Source: DASPGQ01 sp035457705
GTDB lineage: Bacteria; Acidobacteriota; Vicinamibacteria; Marinacidobacterales; SMYC01
Reading direction: 5' to 3'
NCBI GenBank assembly: GCA_035457705.1
Contig: DATIBD010000117.1
Span: forward strand, 1 to 64,000
DNA length: 64,000 bases
The position numbers and the translations under genes are program-made. Positions 39,192 through 48,493 of this stretch are shown piece by piece (positions within the stretch are counted from its first letter, which is position 1; the number at the start of each line of letters is the position of its first letter). The notes beneath the pieces are model-generated. The model saw only the letters and a list, made by a program, of their open reading frames with translations. It ran no database searches and was not told the DNA's origin.

Positions 39192-41771
39192 TCACGCGAG
39201 ATTACGGACCTCTCTCTCCACGCGCCCGGCTGCTTCTCGAAAATCAGCGTCCTCGGCAAAGCGCAGTGGGGCTCCAAAACGGACCCGGACCCGACCCGGC
39301 TTGGGCCACCGCGCCCCCACCGGTAGAACTTGGTAAAGTCCGTCGATGTGTACCGGTACGACGGGAAGCTGCAGGCGCACCGCCATGAGCCCGACTCCGG
39401 GTCGAAAGGCGTGCGTCTCGCCGTCGGGAGTCCTTTCTCCCTCCGGAAAAATGACGATCGCGTAACCCTCGTTCGCGAGGCGCCCGGCGAACTGCAGGGC
39501 TTTGCGCACACCTTGCGTCTTCTGGGGCAGCGGAAAGACGTTCACGAGCACGACGGCAAGCCAGTACTGGAGCCCCGAAAGCAGGCGTTGGATGAGGGAT
39601 CCGCTTCCTTCGAGGTACGCACGAAAAGTGTCTTGGGAAATCGCGGGAGCGATCCGAGCCTGCCATGCTGGCGGGAGTGCGGCGATGAGCGCGATGGTGT
39701 CGAGGCTGCTCGTGTGATTCGGCGCGAAGATTACCGGACCCCTGATGTCTTTCACACTTCCCTCGACCGCGAGCGGGAGGTAGCGGCGGAATAGCGGAAG
39801 CATTACCAGACGACGGAAGCCGTCTCGAAGAAAACGAAGTGGCCGGCTACGTGAGTAGCGCACGAGACCCTCGAATGGGGTTGGGGATTCGACCTTGCCG
39901 CTTCGCCCTGGCGCTCGCGGCGAGACGCCTTTCACCGAGTCCGGCGCTGCGGAAGCCGTGATCTCTGCCCCAAGCCAACTCTCGAGCTCGTCTACGGTCT
40001 CGATGCGCGCCATCTCACCCTCAGAAAGCTCGATGCCATAGTGCTCCTCGAGATCCGTCATGAGCTCGATGCGGTCGAGCGAAGTCAGGCCGAGATCCTC
40101 CGACAGGGCGTCCGAGGAACGAATCGACTCGGAAGCACGACCGAGATGGCGTGCGAGCAGGGACAGCGCCGTCGAGGACATCGCCGCCGGCTCCCTCGAT
40201 GCACTCGAAGTCGAACCGCTCTCGACCGCGCGCTGGATGTCCTGTCGCTTGATCTTGAGCGTGGATGACGTTCTGGGGAAATCTTCCTCCTCCCAAACGG
40301 TCCATTCGCGAATCCTCTGGTGGCGCTCGAGCCGGCGGTTAGCCCTCTGTACCACGTCGGATGGATCGGCGTCGCGCTTGGCGAGCAGAAGCACCGCGTG
40401 GATGACGTCGCCCTTGTCCGTCGGCCTGCCGATTACGACCGCCTCGCTGACCTCGGGAGCGTCGTTGAGGACCGTTTCGACGTCCACGGGATAGACATTC
40501 AAACCGTCGGCGCCGACGATGACGTCTTTCTTCCTACCCTTGTAATAAAGCGTGCCGTCGGGTCCCATCTCGCCGATGTCTCCGGTTCGCAGCCACTCTT
40601 CGTCGTCGTTCGTTCCTGGGAGTGCCTTCACTCCGAAGACCTCCCAGGAAACGTTGTCGCCGCGGACGAGGATCTCTCCATCTTCCGCGAGTCGGATCTG
40701 CTGGCTTCCTACCGCTTTGCCCAGCGAGCCGCGCGTGGGATGCAGCGGATGGTTCGTGCTCACCACCGAGCTCGTCTCGGTGAGACCGTAGCCTTGCACG
40801 AGAACGAAGCCGAGGTGGAACCAGAAGGCTTCCTCGTCGGGCGGAAGCCGTGCCCCTCCCGATACGATCGCCCAAAACTTCCAGCCGAATGCCGAGTGCA
40901 CCTCGCGATGTTGCCACCATCGCGCAAAACCACCGACCAGTCCCTTCTCGAATCGAGATGATGTACGTTCGGGGAGCCGGTAACGCCACTCGACGTGCCG
41001 GTGAAGGTGACTCAGAAAGCGCGGCACCGCAACGAGCACGGAGATCCGTTCCTTTCGGATGGTCTCGATCACCGCACTCGGATGCATTTCCTTGACAAAA
41101 GCGACCGACCCTTTCATTACCAGAGGTAAGAACATCCCCGTGAATTGCCCGAAGACATGGCTCAAGGGAAGCAATTCCAGAAAGCGGATCGGCTGAAACG
41201 GCTTCGCGTAGAGCGCGTACTTTTCGATCTCCGTTCGAATCGGATTCAGATTCGCAACCAGATGGCGATGGCGATGGACGATTCCCTTCGGCTTTCCCGT
41301 GGTGCCGGACGTGTAGAGAATCTGCACCACGTCGTCGGGGCTCGATTCCACGGGCTCGACGGGCACATCCGCGGAAGGACAGGCGCGTTCGATCGGGAGC
41401 GGCTCGAGCTCGACGCCCTCGATCTCGACGCTCGTGCCGTGGACGACGGCACGCGCCGAGACTTCGTTCTGAACCCGGTTTACGAAGTCTGGAGAGGACT
41501 GGGAGTCGATGGGAACGACGGTGATGCCGCGTGCCAGAGCACCCCAGAAAACCGCCATCCACTCCGGCCGGTTCTCGCTCCAGATGAGGATCCGGTCGCC
41601 TTTACCGTACCCTCGCTCGTCGAAAGCCAGCGTCGCGCCCGCGATCCGGCGCGAGAGCTCGCGACCGCTCCACTTCTCGGTCCGGTAGCCTCGGTCGTAC
41701 AGAACGGCCTCCCGATCGCTGATCCGTTCGATCTCAGGGATCAGCTCGAGCAGAGTTTTGTACACCTTCAT
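39192..41771 (-). CDS. Acyl-activating ligase / acyl carrier protein / 1-acylglycerophosphate acyltransferase fusion
   Basis: 859 residues with three domains. Residues ~1-515 are an AMP-forming acyl ligase: YTSGTTGKPKGI is the P-loop, GYGLTETS the core motif, WLRTGDIGEMGPDG and TLKIKRQDI the C-terminal hinge and catalytic Lys. Residues ~530-605 are an acyl carrier protein, with EDLGLTSLDRIELM carrying the Ser that takes phosphopantetheine. Residues ~640-859 are a PlsC-type acyltransferase: FAPNHTSSLD (HX4D) and VIFPEGERTPDG. The enzyme could activate a fatty acid, load it on its own carrier and transfer it to a lysophospholipid, like E. coli Aas but with the domain order reversed. SMUG1 lies 19 bp upstream in the same direction. 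Confidence 0.9.
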   Translation of the reverse strand: MKVYKTLLELIPEIERISDREAVLYDRGYRTEKWSGRELSRRIAGATLAFDERGYGKGDRILIWSENRPEWMAVFWGALARGITVVPIDSQSSPDFVNRVQNEVSARAVVHGTSVEIEGVELEPLPIERACPSADVPVEPVESSPDDVVQILYTSGTTGKPKGIVHRHRHLVANLNPIRTEIEKYALYAKPFQPIRFLELLPLSHVFGQFTGMFLPLVMKGSVAFVKEMHPSAVIETIRKERISVLVAVPRFLSHLHRHVEWRYRLPERTSSRFEKGLVGGFARWWQHREVHSAFGWKFWAIVSGGARLPPDEEAFWFHLGFVLVQGYGLTETSSVVSTNHPLHPTRGSLGKAVGSQQIRLAEDGEILVRGDNVSWEVFGVKALPGTNDDEEWLRTGDIGEMGPDGTLYYKGRKKDVIVGADGLNVYPVDVETVLNDAPEVSEAVVIGRPTDKGDVIHAVLLLAKRDADPSDVVQRANRRLERHQRIREWTVWEEEDFPRTSSTLKIKRQDIQRAVESGSTSSASREPAAMSSTALSLLARHLGRASESIRSSDALSEDLGLTSLDRIELMTDLEEHYGIELSEGEMARIETVDELESWLGAEITASAAPDSVKGVSPRAPGRSGKVESPTPFEGLVRYSRSRPLRFLRDGFRRLVMLPLFRRYLPLAVEGSVKDIRGPVIFAPNHTSSLDTIALIAALPPAWQARIAPAISQDTFRAYLEGSGSLIQRLLSGLQYWLAVVLVNVFPLPQKTQGVRKALQFAGRLANEGYAIVIFPEGERTPDGETHAFRPGVGLMAVRLQLPVVPVHIDGLYQVLPVGARWPKPGRVRVRFGAPLRFAEDADFREAAGRVEREVRNLA

Positions 41772-41790
41772 GCTTCCCGCTGAATTCTAG

Positions 41791-42576
41791 TCAGGGCAGC
41801 TCGATGCCGAGGGAGTGAAGCTGCTCTTCGACGAGGCGTTCCCAGCCACGATTCGATCGAGGATTGGCCGGGCTCGGGTGCGACAGGAACCCAATATTGA
41901 CCTCCAGGCCGGCCAGAGCTCGCTGGGCTCGTCGTTCGGCAAAACGGCCGATTCCGAGGACCCAACGCGGGCTGAGAAACAGAATGGCCCGGCGGAGCGT
42001 CCCATCGCAAAGCTCGAATAGGGGCACGGCCTCCCTCGCCGGCAGGTGGTCCGGCGTCCGGTTGCGGCCGCTTTGTTCGAGGAATGCCAGTGGGCAGTAA
42101 TTGAGGACGAAGAAACGCTCGAAGAAACGTTCGGGCGAGCCGAAGCGCTCATGAGCCCATCCCCACAGCCGGTGACCGCTCACTTCGCTTCGATGGCATT
42201 CGAAGCCGCGTACCGGACGCCGCGGATGCTCCTTCTTCGGCCGGCCCACGCGACCGTCGATGCCCAGCCAGTCGCGAACCATCTCCACGTCGCCGAAGGG
42301 TACTCCGGTCTGTACCATGCCCCAGGGACCAGGGTTCATCCCCACGAGGACGACCTCGCGATCCGTCTGACCGAATCGCTCCAGATACCGACGGTGAGGC
42401 TCCCAGGCGTAGGACAGCGGATTGTAAACGTGGGTCACCGGAGCGTCGAACGAAAGCGTGTCCACTTCCCGACCGAGACGTCGTGCCCCCTCGATGAGCT
42501 TCAACGACCCTGTCGCAGCACGAGCGCCTCTCTGATACGGCACGAAGATGGTCTCAACGAAATCCGGCAGCCTCAA
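41791..42576 (-). CDS. Uracil-DNA glycosylase, SMUG1 type
   Basis: 261 residues. The two family motifs are clear: LVGMNPGPWGMVQTGVPFG, with the catalytic Asn pattern of SMUG1 (GMNPGP rather than the UDG GQDPYH), and SHPSPANPRSNRGWE, the His-containing DNA-clamp motif. It excises uracil and oxidised uracils from DNA. Its start overlaps the stop of the preceding regulator gene by 23 bp. The ATG at 42576 gives a full N-terminus (MRLPDFVETIFVPYQRGA). Confidence 0.92.
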   Translation of the reverse strand: MRLPDFVETIFVPYQRGARAATGSLKLIEGARRLGREVDTLSFDAPVTHVYNPLSYAWEPHRRYLERFGQTDREVVLVGMNPGPWGMVQTGVPFGDVEMVRDWLGIDGRVGRPKKEHPRRPVRGFECHRSEVSGHRLWGWAHERFGSPERFFERFFVLNYCPLAFLEQSGRNRTPDHLPAREAVPLFELCDGTLRRAILFLSPRWVLGIGRFAERRAQRALAGLEVNIGFLSHPSPANPRSNRGWERLVEEQLHSLGIELP

Positions 42577-44110
42577 GAAGTCTCACGTAGCCGGTTGTTT
42601 TCCGCAATGGCTCGAATCGCGGATCGACGTCCAGCATAGGCACCCAGGCGCTCTTCTTCTCGATCGCTTCCGCAAGAGAGTCGAGGGCGGTTCGCGTCCG
42701 CCCCGCTCTCACGAGCTCGACGGCACGAGTGTAGGGATCGTCTGGCATCGGAGGCTGCCCGGCCTCTTGGCCCAGTGCGAGACGGGACTCGAAGAGGCAC
42801 GCCTCGGCCAGGTCGAATCCGGGCTCGAGCTCGAGCGTCCTCTCGCAGGCCGTGAGGGCCTCCTCGAATCGTCCCGCGAAGTAATAGAACCACCCGACGT
42901 CCGATTGCACCTGAGGAGAAAGGGGGTCGAGCCTCCGAGCGCGCTCGATTGCCTCGATGGCCTCGACGTGCCGTCCGAGGCCAGTCAAGTAGTAACCGTA
43001 CCAGTGATGGGCTTTGGCGAAGCCGGGGTTTGCGAGGAGAGCCCGCTGAAAGGATTGTCCCGCGCCGGTCCAGTCCCAATCCCCGTACCAGCGCGCGAGA
43101 GCGAGAGCGAAATGCGCCTCCGCGGAAGGAGAAAGCTCGATGGCCCGCCTCGCCTCGCTGGCGGCTGCGTCGAAACGCCGCTCGAGAATGTGAACCGTGG
43201 CGAGTCCGACGTGAGCGTCAGCGAAGCCTTCGTCCTTTGCCAGAGCCTCTCCGAAGTAACGTTCGGCATACGCGAGGCTTTCCCTCTCGCCACGATTCAG
43301 ATGGTACCGTCCCTTGAGGTACGCGTCATAGGCTTCGGCATCTAGCGGCTCGGATTCTTCGGTACGCACATCGGGCAACAGCTTTGGGACGAGAGCGGCG
43401 ACGAGCGACGAGACGTCGCGAGCGCTCCCCCGCCACAACCGCACACCCTTTCGTTCGAGCTCGACCTCGATTTGCCCGTCGTTCAAACGCCCGGAAAGCG
43501 CGTAGTCGGTGCTCATCGTAACTCTCGATAGGCGGAAGCGGGAAGCGGAAGACGATGCGAGGACGGCGAGCCGAGAAGGATCGAGACCGCCGAGCTCCCG
43601 GCCAACTTCGTCCGCCAGCATCGGTCCTCGGTGGACGGACGACGGGTCCTCGAACGGGAGTACGACGAGAGTCAAAGGACCCTCCGGCATTACTTCTCCC
43701 GACCGTCGACTCGCGACGAGCACCCCGACGATAACGGCCATGCCGGCGACAGCTAGAGCGGCTGCTCGCGTCGGGCCCCTCGGCGGCTTCCTGGTGCTTG
43801 GAAGAAACCGGTAGCCGCGCCGCGGGAGGGTCTCGATGAATCTCGGCGCGCTGGCATCGTCACCAAGGGCGGCCCGCACTTGCTTGATGCACGAGTGCAG
43901 ACTCCCCTCGAAATCGACGTGGGTTCCCTCGCTCCACAGGATCGTGCGTAGCTCGTCGCGACCGACAATTTCCCCGGGCCGACGGGCAAGCGTACTCAGG
44001 ACTCGGAAGGGCTGGCGCGCCAGCTTCACCGGGTGACCGTTCTCGAACAACTCCTCGGTTCGCAAGTCCAGCTCGAACTCGCCGAACCGCAGGCGATCGG
44101 CATGAGACAT
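42554..44110 (-). CDS. CadC-like winged-helix transcriptional regulator with TPR domain
   Basis: 518 residues. An N-terminal OmpR/CadC-type winged-helix domain (~6-103) shows LRFGEFELDLRTEELF, RPGEIVGRDELRTILW and ETLPRRGYRF. A single transmembrane helix follows (~112-132, AAALAVAGMAVIVGVLVA). The rest is extracytoplasmic, with a TolB-like segment then several TPR repeats (YGDWDWTGAGQSFQRAL, AHHWYGYYLTGLGRHVEA). Acidobacteria encode many such membrane-bound regulators. The signal is unknown. It is divergent from the DUF1579-like gene at 44203, a possible target. Confidence 0.88.
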   Translation of the reverse strand: MSHADRLRFGEFELDLRTEELFENGHPVKLARQPFRVLSTLARRPGEIVGRDELRTILWSEGTHVDFEGSLHSCIKQVRAALGDDASAPRFIETLPRRGYRFLPSTRKPPRGPTRAAALAVAGMAVIVGVLVASRRSGEVMPEGPLTLVVLPFEDPSSVHRGPMLADEVGRELGGLDPSRLAVLASSSASRFRLSRVTMSTDYALSGRLNDGQIEVELERKGVRLWRGSARDVSSLVAALVPKLLPDVRTEESEPLDAEAYDAYLKGRYHLNRGERESLAYAERYFGEALAKDEGFADAHVGLATVHILERRFDAAASEARRAIELSPSAEAHFALALARWYGDWDWTGAGQSFQRALLANPGFAKAHHWYGYYLTGLGRHVEAIEAIERARRLDPLSPQVQSDVGWFYYFAGRFEEALTACERTLELEPGFDLAEACLFESRLALGQEAGQPPMPDDPYTRAVELVRAGRTRTALDSLAEAIEKKSAWVPMLDVDPRFEPLRKTTGYVRLLEAAGFR

Positions 44111-44202
44111 TGGCGTTATTCTAGCGGGGCCCGCGAAATCAGAGAAAAGTCAGGCCGACGGGACGAGGCAAGGGACTAATCTCGGTGCGGAGGTCGAAAC
44201 CC

Positions 44203-45060
44203 ATGCGCGCGTTTCTCTTGTTTTTCGTGAGCCTTCAGCCCGTCGACGAGGCCGAAAAGTACTTCCAGGCTGAGGACTGGAGCCGGGCTGCCGCCGCCTA
44301 TCAGGAAGTGGTGGAGAGCGAGCCGGAGAACGGGCGGGCTTGGATCCGGCTCGGGATCTCGCTCCTGTCGTTGTCCCGCTACCCGGAAGCGATCGCGGCG
44401 ATGGAGAAGGCGGACGGGCTCGGTTTCGTGCCCCCGCTGACGAGGTTCCACCTCGCCCGCGCCGAGGTGCTCGCAGGAAACCGCTCCGGCGCACTCGAAC
44501 GGCTCGAGAGCGCACTAGACGCCGGCTTCTCGTCGGTGAGTCAGCTCGAATCGGAAGGGGCGTTTACCGACCTCAGGAACGATCCGCGCTTCACCGCGCT
44601 CATCGACAGAGCCCGTCGCAACGCCGAGCCCTGCGAGCACATTCCGGAGTTCCGGGTGTTCGATTTCTGGATCGGCGCTTGGGAGGTCACTTCGGGAGGT
44701 CAGAAGGCGGGGGACAACCGCATCGAAAAGCACGCGAACGGGTGCTTTCTGCTGGAGAACTGGGCGGCCGTCGGCGGGAGCACCGGCAAGAGCATGAATT
44801 TCTACGACGCCGTCCAAAAGAAATGGCACCAGGTATGGGTGGACGCCGCGGGAACATCGATCTTCGCCGCGGGAGGACTGCGAGATGGCGCGATGCACTT
44901 CGAAGGCGAGCACCGCTACCCGAATGGCTCGTCGGAGCTCTTCAGAATGACCTTTACTCCGCGGGAGGACGGCACCGTGCGGCAATTCATCGAGCAGTCC
45001 AAAGACGGTGGAGAGACCTGGTACCCCTGGTTCGACGGGCTCTACACCCGCAAGGAATGA
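44203..45060 (+). CDS. Tetratricopeptide protein with C-terminal DUF1579-like domain
   Basis: 285 residues from the ATG at 44203 with CGGAGG upstream; an in-frame GTG at 44185 is an alternative. A short hydrophobic start (MRAFLLFFVSLQP) may be a signal peptide. Residues ~18-120 form TPR repeats (AEKYFQAEDWSRAAAAYQEV, RYPEAIAAMEKADGLG). Residues ~145-285 have a DUF1579-like beta-barrel signature: DFWIGAWEVTSGG, EKHANGCFLLENWA and KSMNFYDAVQKKWHQVWVD. The C-terminal domain probably binds a small hydrophobic ligand. It lies divergent to the CadC-like regulator. Confidence 0.78.
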   Translation: MRAFLLFFVSLQPVDEAEKYFQAEDWSRAAAAYQEVVESEPENGRAWIRLGISLLSLSRYPEAIAAMEKADGLGFVPPLTRFHLARAEVLAGNRSGALERLESALDAGFSSVSQLESEGAFTDLRNDPRFTALIDRARRNAEPCEHIPEFRVFDFWIGAWEVTSGGQKAGDNRIEKHANGCFLLENWAAVGGSTGKSMNFYDAVQKKWHQVWVDAAGTSIFAAGGLRDGAMHFEGEHRYPNGSSELFRMTFTPREDGTVRQFIEQSKDGGETWYPWFDGLYTRKE

Positions 45061-45184
45061 TGATCACAATCTCGCGGAAGGAGGCAACTACTGCCTCGCG
45101 CTCCCGTCGCGGATTTCGTGACGCCCGTGTCGAATTGGCCTCTCGACCCTCACCGGAGCGTAGACCCCGGCTGACGACACTCCA

Positions 45185-45601
45185 TCATCTGTCCGACCAA
45201 ACCGCCAACTCGTTCCCATTGGGATCGCGGAAATGAAACCGCCGCCCGCCGGGGAACGAAAAGATGGACTTGGCAATGGTACCACCGGCGGATTCGACGC
45301 GGGTCTGCGTTTCTTCCAGGTCGGTGGAATACAGCACCACAAGCGGCCCACCAGGCGTGGCGTTGTCTCGACGGAAGCCACCGGCGAGACGGCCGTCTTC
45401 GAAGCTGGTGTAGTCCGGACCATAGTCGGTGAACTTCCAGCCGAATACGTCGCCAAAGAACGCCTTGGTGCGCTCCAGGTCGATCGCCCCGAACTCGATG
45501 TAGTCGATGCGTCCCTCATTGTCCTGGCTAGACATCATGGCCCCCATGGTCGCGACCGTGGCCGCGGAGACGAAAAGTGTTTTGAATAATCTGGGTCTCA
45601 T
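45185..45601 (-). CDS. Glyoxalase/VOC-superfamily protein
   Basis: 138 residues. The VOC fold is evident in IDYIEFGAIDLERTKAFFGD, VFGWKFTDYG, and the closing FHFRDPNGNELAVW. Such proteins include glyoxalases, dioxygenases and antibiotic-resistance proteins; the metal pattern here is not diagnostic. A hydrophobic N-terminus (LFKTLFVSAATVATMGAMM) looks like a signal peptide, which is unusual for the family; starting at the ATG at 45535 removes it. The AraC-type gene upstream on the same strand may regulate it. Confidence 0.72.
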   Translation of the reverse strand: MRPRLFKTLFVSAATVATMGAMMSSQDNEGRIDYIEFGAIDLERTKAFFGDVFGWKFTDYGPDYTSFEDGRLAGGFRRDNATPGGPLVVLYSTDLEETQTRVESAGGTIAKSIFSFPGGRRFHFRDPNGNELAVWSDR

Positions 45602-45667
45602 CGGGAATCTCCGGCATAGGTACAGATTAGTTCAATCCCAGGGCCCGGGGATTGAACGAATGGAAAC

Positions 45668-46402
45668 TCAGCGATTCGCCAGGAACGCGGCCGGAGTGAC
45701 GCCCACCAACTCCTTGAACTCACGCGTCATGTGCGATTGGTCGGCATACCCGGAAGCAAGAGCCGCTTCGGCCAGATGGGGAATGGATGGCATTGCTGCC
45801 ACCAGCTTCTTCAATCGAGCGATTCGGGCAAACTCCTTGGGCGAAAGCCCGGTGTGCTCGAGGAACAGTCTTCGAACGTACTGTCGGCTCATCCCGAGGG
45901 AGGTGGCCAACGAATCGATCCGGCATCGGGAGTCACGGACGAGCCGTGAGGTGCTCCACGCGATGCGCGGATCCACAGCAATAGCTGTCCTTTCCAGTCG
46001 CTGAATGAGGAACCGCTCGACCGCGCGGACTCTCTCTTCGATGGAGGCGCCAGCCAAAAGTTGCTCCTCCAGCTCGAGGCCAGCCGAGCCGAGTACCGCC
46101 ACCGCCTCGATCGCCTCGTCGGTAAAGAGGTCGGCGCGCTCACGCAGAAACGGCACGGCTCCGCCCGCTCTGAACCGAGCCCCGACGAACTGTGTAGGGC
46201 CCCGATGCTCCGCCCAGAGAGTCTTCGTCATCGTGCCGACGACGATGAGCGTCTCGCTCCTCGACTCGAAGAGAATGTCGATGCATCCGTCGGGAAGCAC
46301 TGGGTGAGATTGTGTCCGAGCGCTCGTCACGTCGTGGGTCCAGTAGCACGCGACAAACGGCTGAAGTCTCGGATCGACCGCGTGCTCTCTGTAGTCACCC
46401 AT
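45668..46402 (-). CDS. AraC-family transcriptional regulator
   Basis: 244 residues from the ATG at 46402; a longer in-frame start at 46522 has poor sequence. The C-terminal ~100 residues carry two helix-turn-helix motifs: IDSLATSLGMSRQYVRRLFL and PHLAEAALASGYADQSHMTR, the latter the AraC hallmark, with LVGVTPAAF after it. The N-terminal domain (LPDGCIDILFESRSET) is typical of an AraC effector-binding module. The ligand is unknown. It is transcribed in the same direction as the VOC gene. Confidence 0.87.
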   Translation of the reverse strand: MGDYREHAVDPRLQPFVACYWTHDVTSARTQSHPVLPDGCIDILFESRSETLIVVGTMTKTLWAEHRGPTQFVGARFRAGGAVPFLRERADLFTDEAIEAVAVLGSAGLELEEQLLAGASIEERVRAVERFLIQRLERTAIAVDPRIAWSTSRLVRDSRCRIDSLATSLGMSRQYVRRLFLEHTGLSPKEFARIARLKKLVAAMPSIPHLAEAALASGYADQSHMTREFKELVGVTPAAFLANR

Positions 46403-46569
46403 CACTGCCTGCGACTTACCAATTGTAGCCTGTGGATAAGCGCCAAGGCGGTCGGGCACGTTGAGATGTATCACCCTCGCGTGAATTGACTCATTTGTGA
46501 AGTGGTTTGCTGACGGCGGCAACGTCCTTCACTAACATGGGTCGCTTTCGCTCACGGAAAGGAAAATCA

Positions 46570-47166
46570 ATGACGCGGCAAGTTTGGATTGCGTTTCTCG
46601 CTCTCTCTTGTCTTCTTTCCCTCGGGTGCAAGGAAGATTACACCTCTCCCGTGGGCCCGGCCGTAACGGAACCGGGTACGTCCGCGAGCTCCGCTCTAGA
46701 AGCCCTTGGGCCATCAAACCTTAAAGGGCCCGTCGAGAACTTCGTCGCGCCTCTGTCGGGTGACCAGGAAGTTCCTCCCGTCGGTACCCGAGCGAGGGGC
46801 CTTGCTAAGTTCCAGCTCAAGAACGGCGACGAGATGTCCTACCATCTCAACGTGAGTCGTCTGGACGGAGTGATCCAATCACATATCCACTGCGGTGAGC
46901 AAGGGGTCAACGGTCCGGTCGTCGTGTTTCTCTTTGGGCCGGCGCCTTCCGGGGTTACCGCGAAAGGCCGTCTCGCCTCAGGAATCATCACCCCGGGTGA
47001 CGTCATAGCCCGTCCGGACTCGGCGGCCTGTCCAGGTGGAATCGCCAACTTCGATGACCTCCTCCAGAAGATGAGAGACGGAGAAACTTACGTGAACGTG
47101 CACACTCTGGCGTTTCCTGGGGGAGAGATCCGCGGCCAGATCGATCGAGGAAACGGTGTGAACTAG
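46570..47166 (+). CDS. CHRD-domain lipoprotein
   Basis: 198 residues from the ATG at 46570, which follows AAAGGA. The N-terminus is a lipoprotein signal with lipobox LSLGC. The mature part is a CHRD domain: FVAPLSGDQEVPPVGTRARG, QSHIHCGEQGVNGPVVVFL, and YVNVHTLAFPGGEIRGQI, all family signatures. CHRD domains are extracellular and may bind metal or partner proteins; the function is not established. No operon partner is apparent. Confidence 0.86.
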   Translation: MTRQVWIAFLALSCLLSLGCKEDYTSPVGPAVTEPGTSASSALEALGPSNLKGPVENFVAPLSGDQEVPPVGTRARGLAKFQLKNGDEMSYHLNVSRLDGVIQSHIHCGEQGVNGPVVVFLFGPAPSGVTAKGRLASGIITPGDVIARPDSAACPGGIANFDDLLQKMRDGETYVNVHTLAFPGGEIRGQIDRGNGVN

Positions 47167-47603
47167 CGGGCTAAGAGCAGCGAGGGGTCGCTTATAGCCG
47201 GACTCGCCTCGATGAGTTTTGACGAGCCACCGTAGTACCGGCACCGCTACAGAGGGGTGTCGTGTACGTGGACATCGAGTGTTGGGGAACGTTCGAGCTC
47301 GATGACACCTCCGTCGCAAGCTTTCGGCAGGTGCCGGAGCCTTGGGGCTTCGGCACGCTGTCGAATATCAGGTTCGAACGCACCACGTCGGCACTTTCCC
47401 AGCCCGCACCAGCGGACCGGAGTTTTCTTTGAGGATTTGGACTCCTTCGCGTATCAGGCGCCGTCGATTTCTGAGAGATGCTCCGGTCCTTCGCGGTGTC
47501 CAATCGAGGAAAGAGCCCGTATCTCGCTCCGCGATACGGACGTTTATCCTTGACTCGTTCACGGCCGGGGCATTGATGCCCGCGGGGACGAGGAGGTGAA
47601 GAC
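47167..47603. other. 437-bp interval with no supported gene
   Basis: No frame here carries a ribosome-binding site plus coding-like sequence. A short run GVVYVDIECWGTFELDD (from ~47260) looks coding-like but stops after ~57 residues without a start. It could be a remnant of a decayed gene; I cannot identify it. Confidence 0.4.
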
Positions 47604-48234
47604 ATGGTGCACCTTATAAGATGGACACTCGTGACACTTTTTGCCGGTCTCGCTGCGGGAGCTCTCATGCTCGGCTGTGATGGCGGCGAGTACGAGCCCG
47701 CGGAGACGACTGAAGCCCAGGATCCCCAGTCGATGCCGCCCTCCGCCAAGACCCAGACAGAGAGCGAGACCGAGATGGTGCCGACGCGCGCCGCGGCACA
47801 GCTGATGTCGAAGAGCGGAAGCGATCTGACGGGCGAAGCACATTTCGTCGAAGACCGGGCGGGATCACCTTCGAGGTCAACGTCGAGAACGTCAGTCCGG
47901 GAATGCACGCCGTGCATATTCACGAGAACGCGATTGCAGCACGGAGGACGCGGCTACGGGTCATCACTGGAACCCCACGAGCGAGAATCACGGCAAGTGG
48001 GGAGAAGAACCGTTTCTACTGGGCGACATCGGGAACATCGATGTCCAGGAGGATGGTCAGGGTACACTCTCCATCACGTCCGATCTCTGGTCGCTCGACG
48101 AGAACAGAGAATCTAGCGTCCTCGGCGAGTCGGTGGTCGTCCACGCGGGCGCGGATGATTTTACCACTCAGCCAGACGGGGCGTCCGGGGATCGGATCGG
48201 CTGCGGCGTGATCGAGTTGAAGAAGCAAACTTGA
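47604..48234 (+). pseudogene. sodC: Cu/Zn superoxide dismutase, doubly frameshifted
   Basis: The N-terminus from 47604 is a lipoprotein signal (lipobox LMLGC) followed by an acidic linker. The SodC sequence then spans three frames: TGEAHFVEDRAG, next ITFEVNVENVSPGMHAVHIH (copper ligands in HIH), then CSTEDAATGHHWNPTSENHG and LGDIGNIDV up to VVVHAGADDFTTQPDGASGD and RIGCGVIELKKQT. Each frame change needs one missing base, near 47860 (GCGGGATCACC) and near 47935 (GAACGCGATTGC, where one extra G restores the frame). One zinc-site His also appears replaced (PFLLGD where HHAGD is usual). As read, the protein is non-functional. The intact Fe/Mn enzyme at 49262 lies nearby. Confidence 0.75.
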
Positions 48235-48427
48235 GCGCACGACCCGTTGGCGCGACCGAGAGATGAGCGAAAGCGGAAAGATCCTGACCTCCGTAAGGCA
48301 AACACACAATTCGGATTTACCCATGACCAGCGTAACGTAACCGGGTAGATGGTCTATTACGAGGCGCGCACCGCTTCGACGGTCGTCAGTACTTCATTCA
48401 CTGAGAACGAACGTAACCTTCAAGTTC

Positions 48428-48470
48428 ACCAGAGAGGCCCCCCTGCCAGCGAGCGAGCTGGGTCTCTGGT
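48428..48470 (-). terminator. Stem-loop downstream of the DUF456 gene
   Basis: ACCAGAGA (48428-48435) pairs with TCTCTGGT (48463-48470), with an inner stem CCAGC / GCTGG inside the loop. It lies 24 bp beyond the stop of the DUF456 gene on the minus strand. The nested stem could end that transcript; a T-tract is absent. The rest of 48235-48493 shows nothing else. Confidence 0.4.
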
Positions 48471-48493
48471 CAGACCGACTTGGTGCGCGAGAC

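Noticed and set aside
47192..47923. 243-codon minus-strand frame over the CHRD-sodC interval
   Set aside because: It lies antisense to the sodC signal peptide and linker and has no motif; composition is not coding-like.
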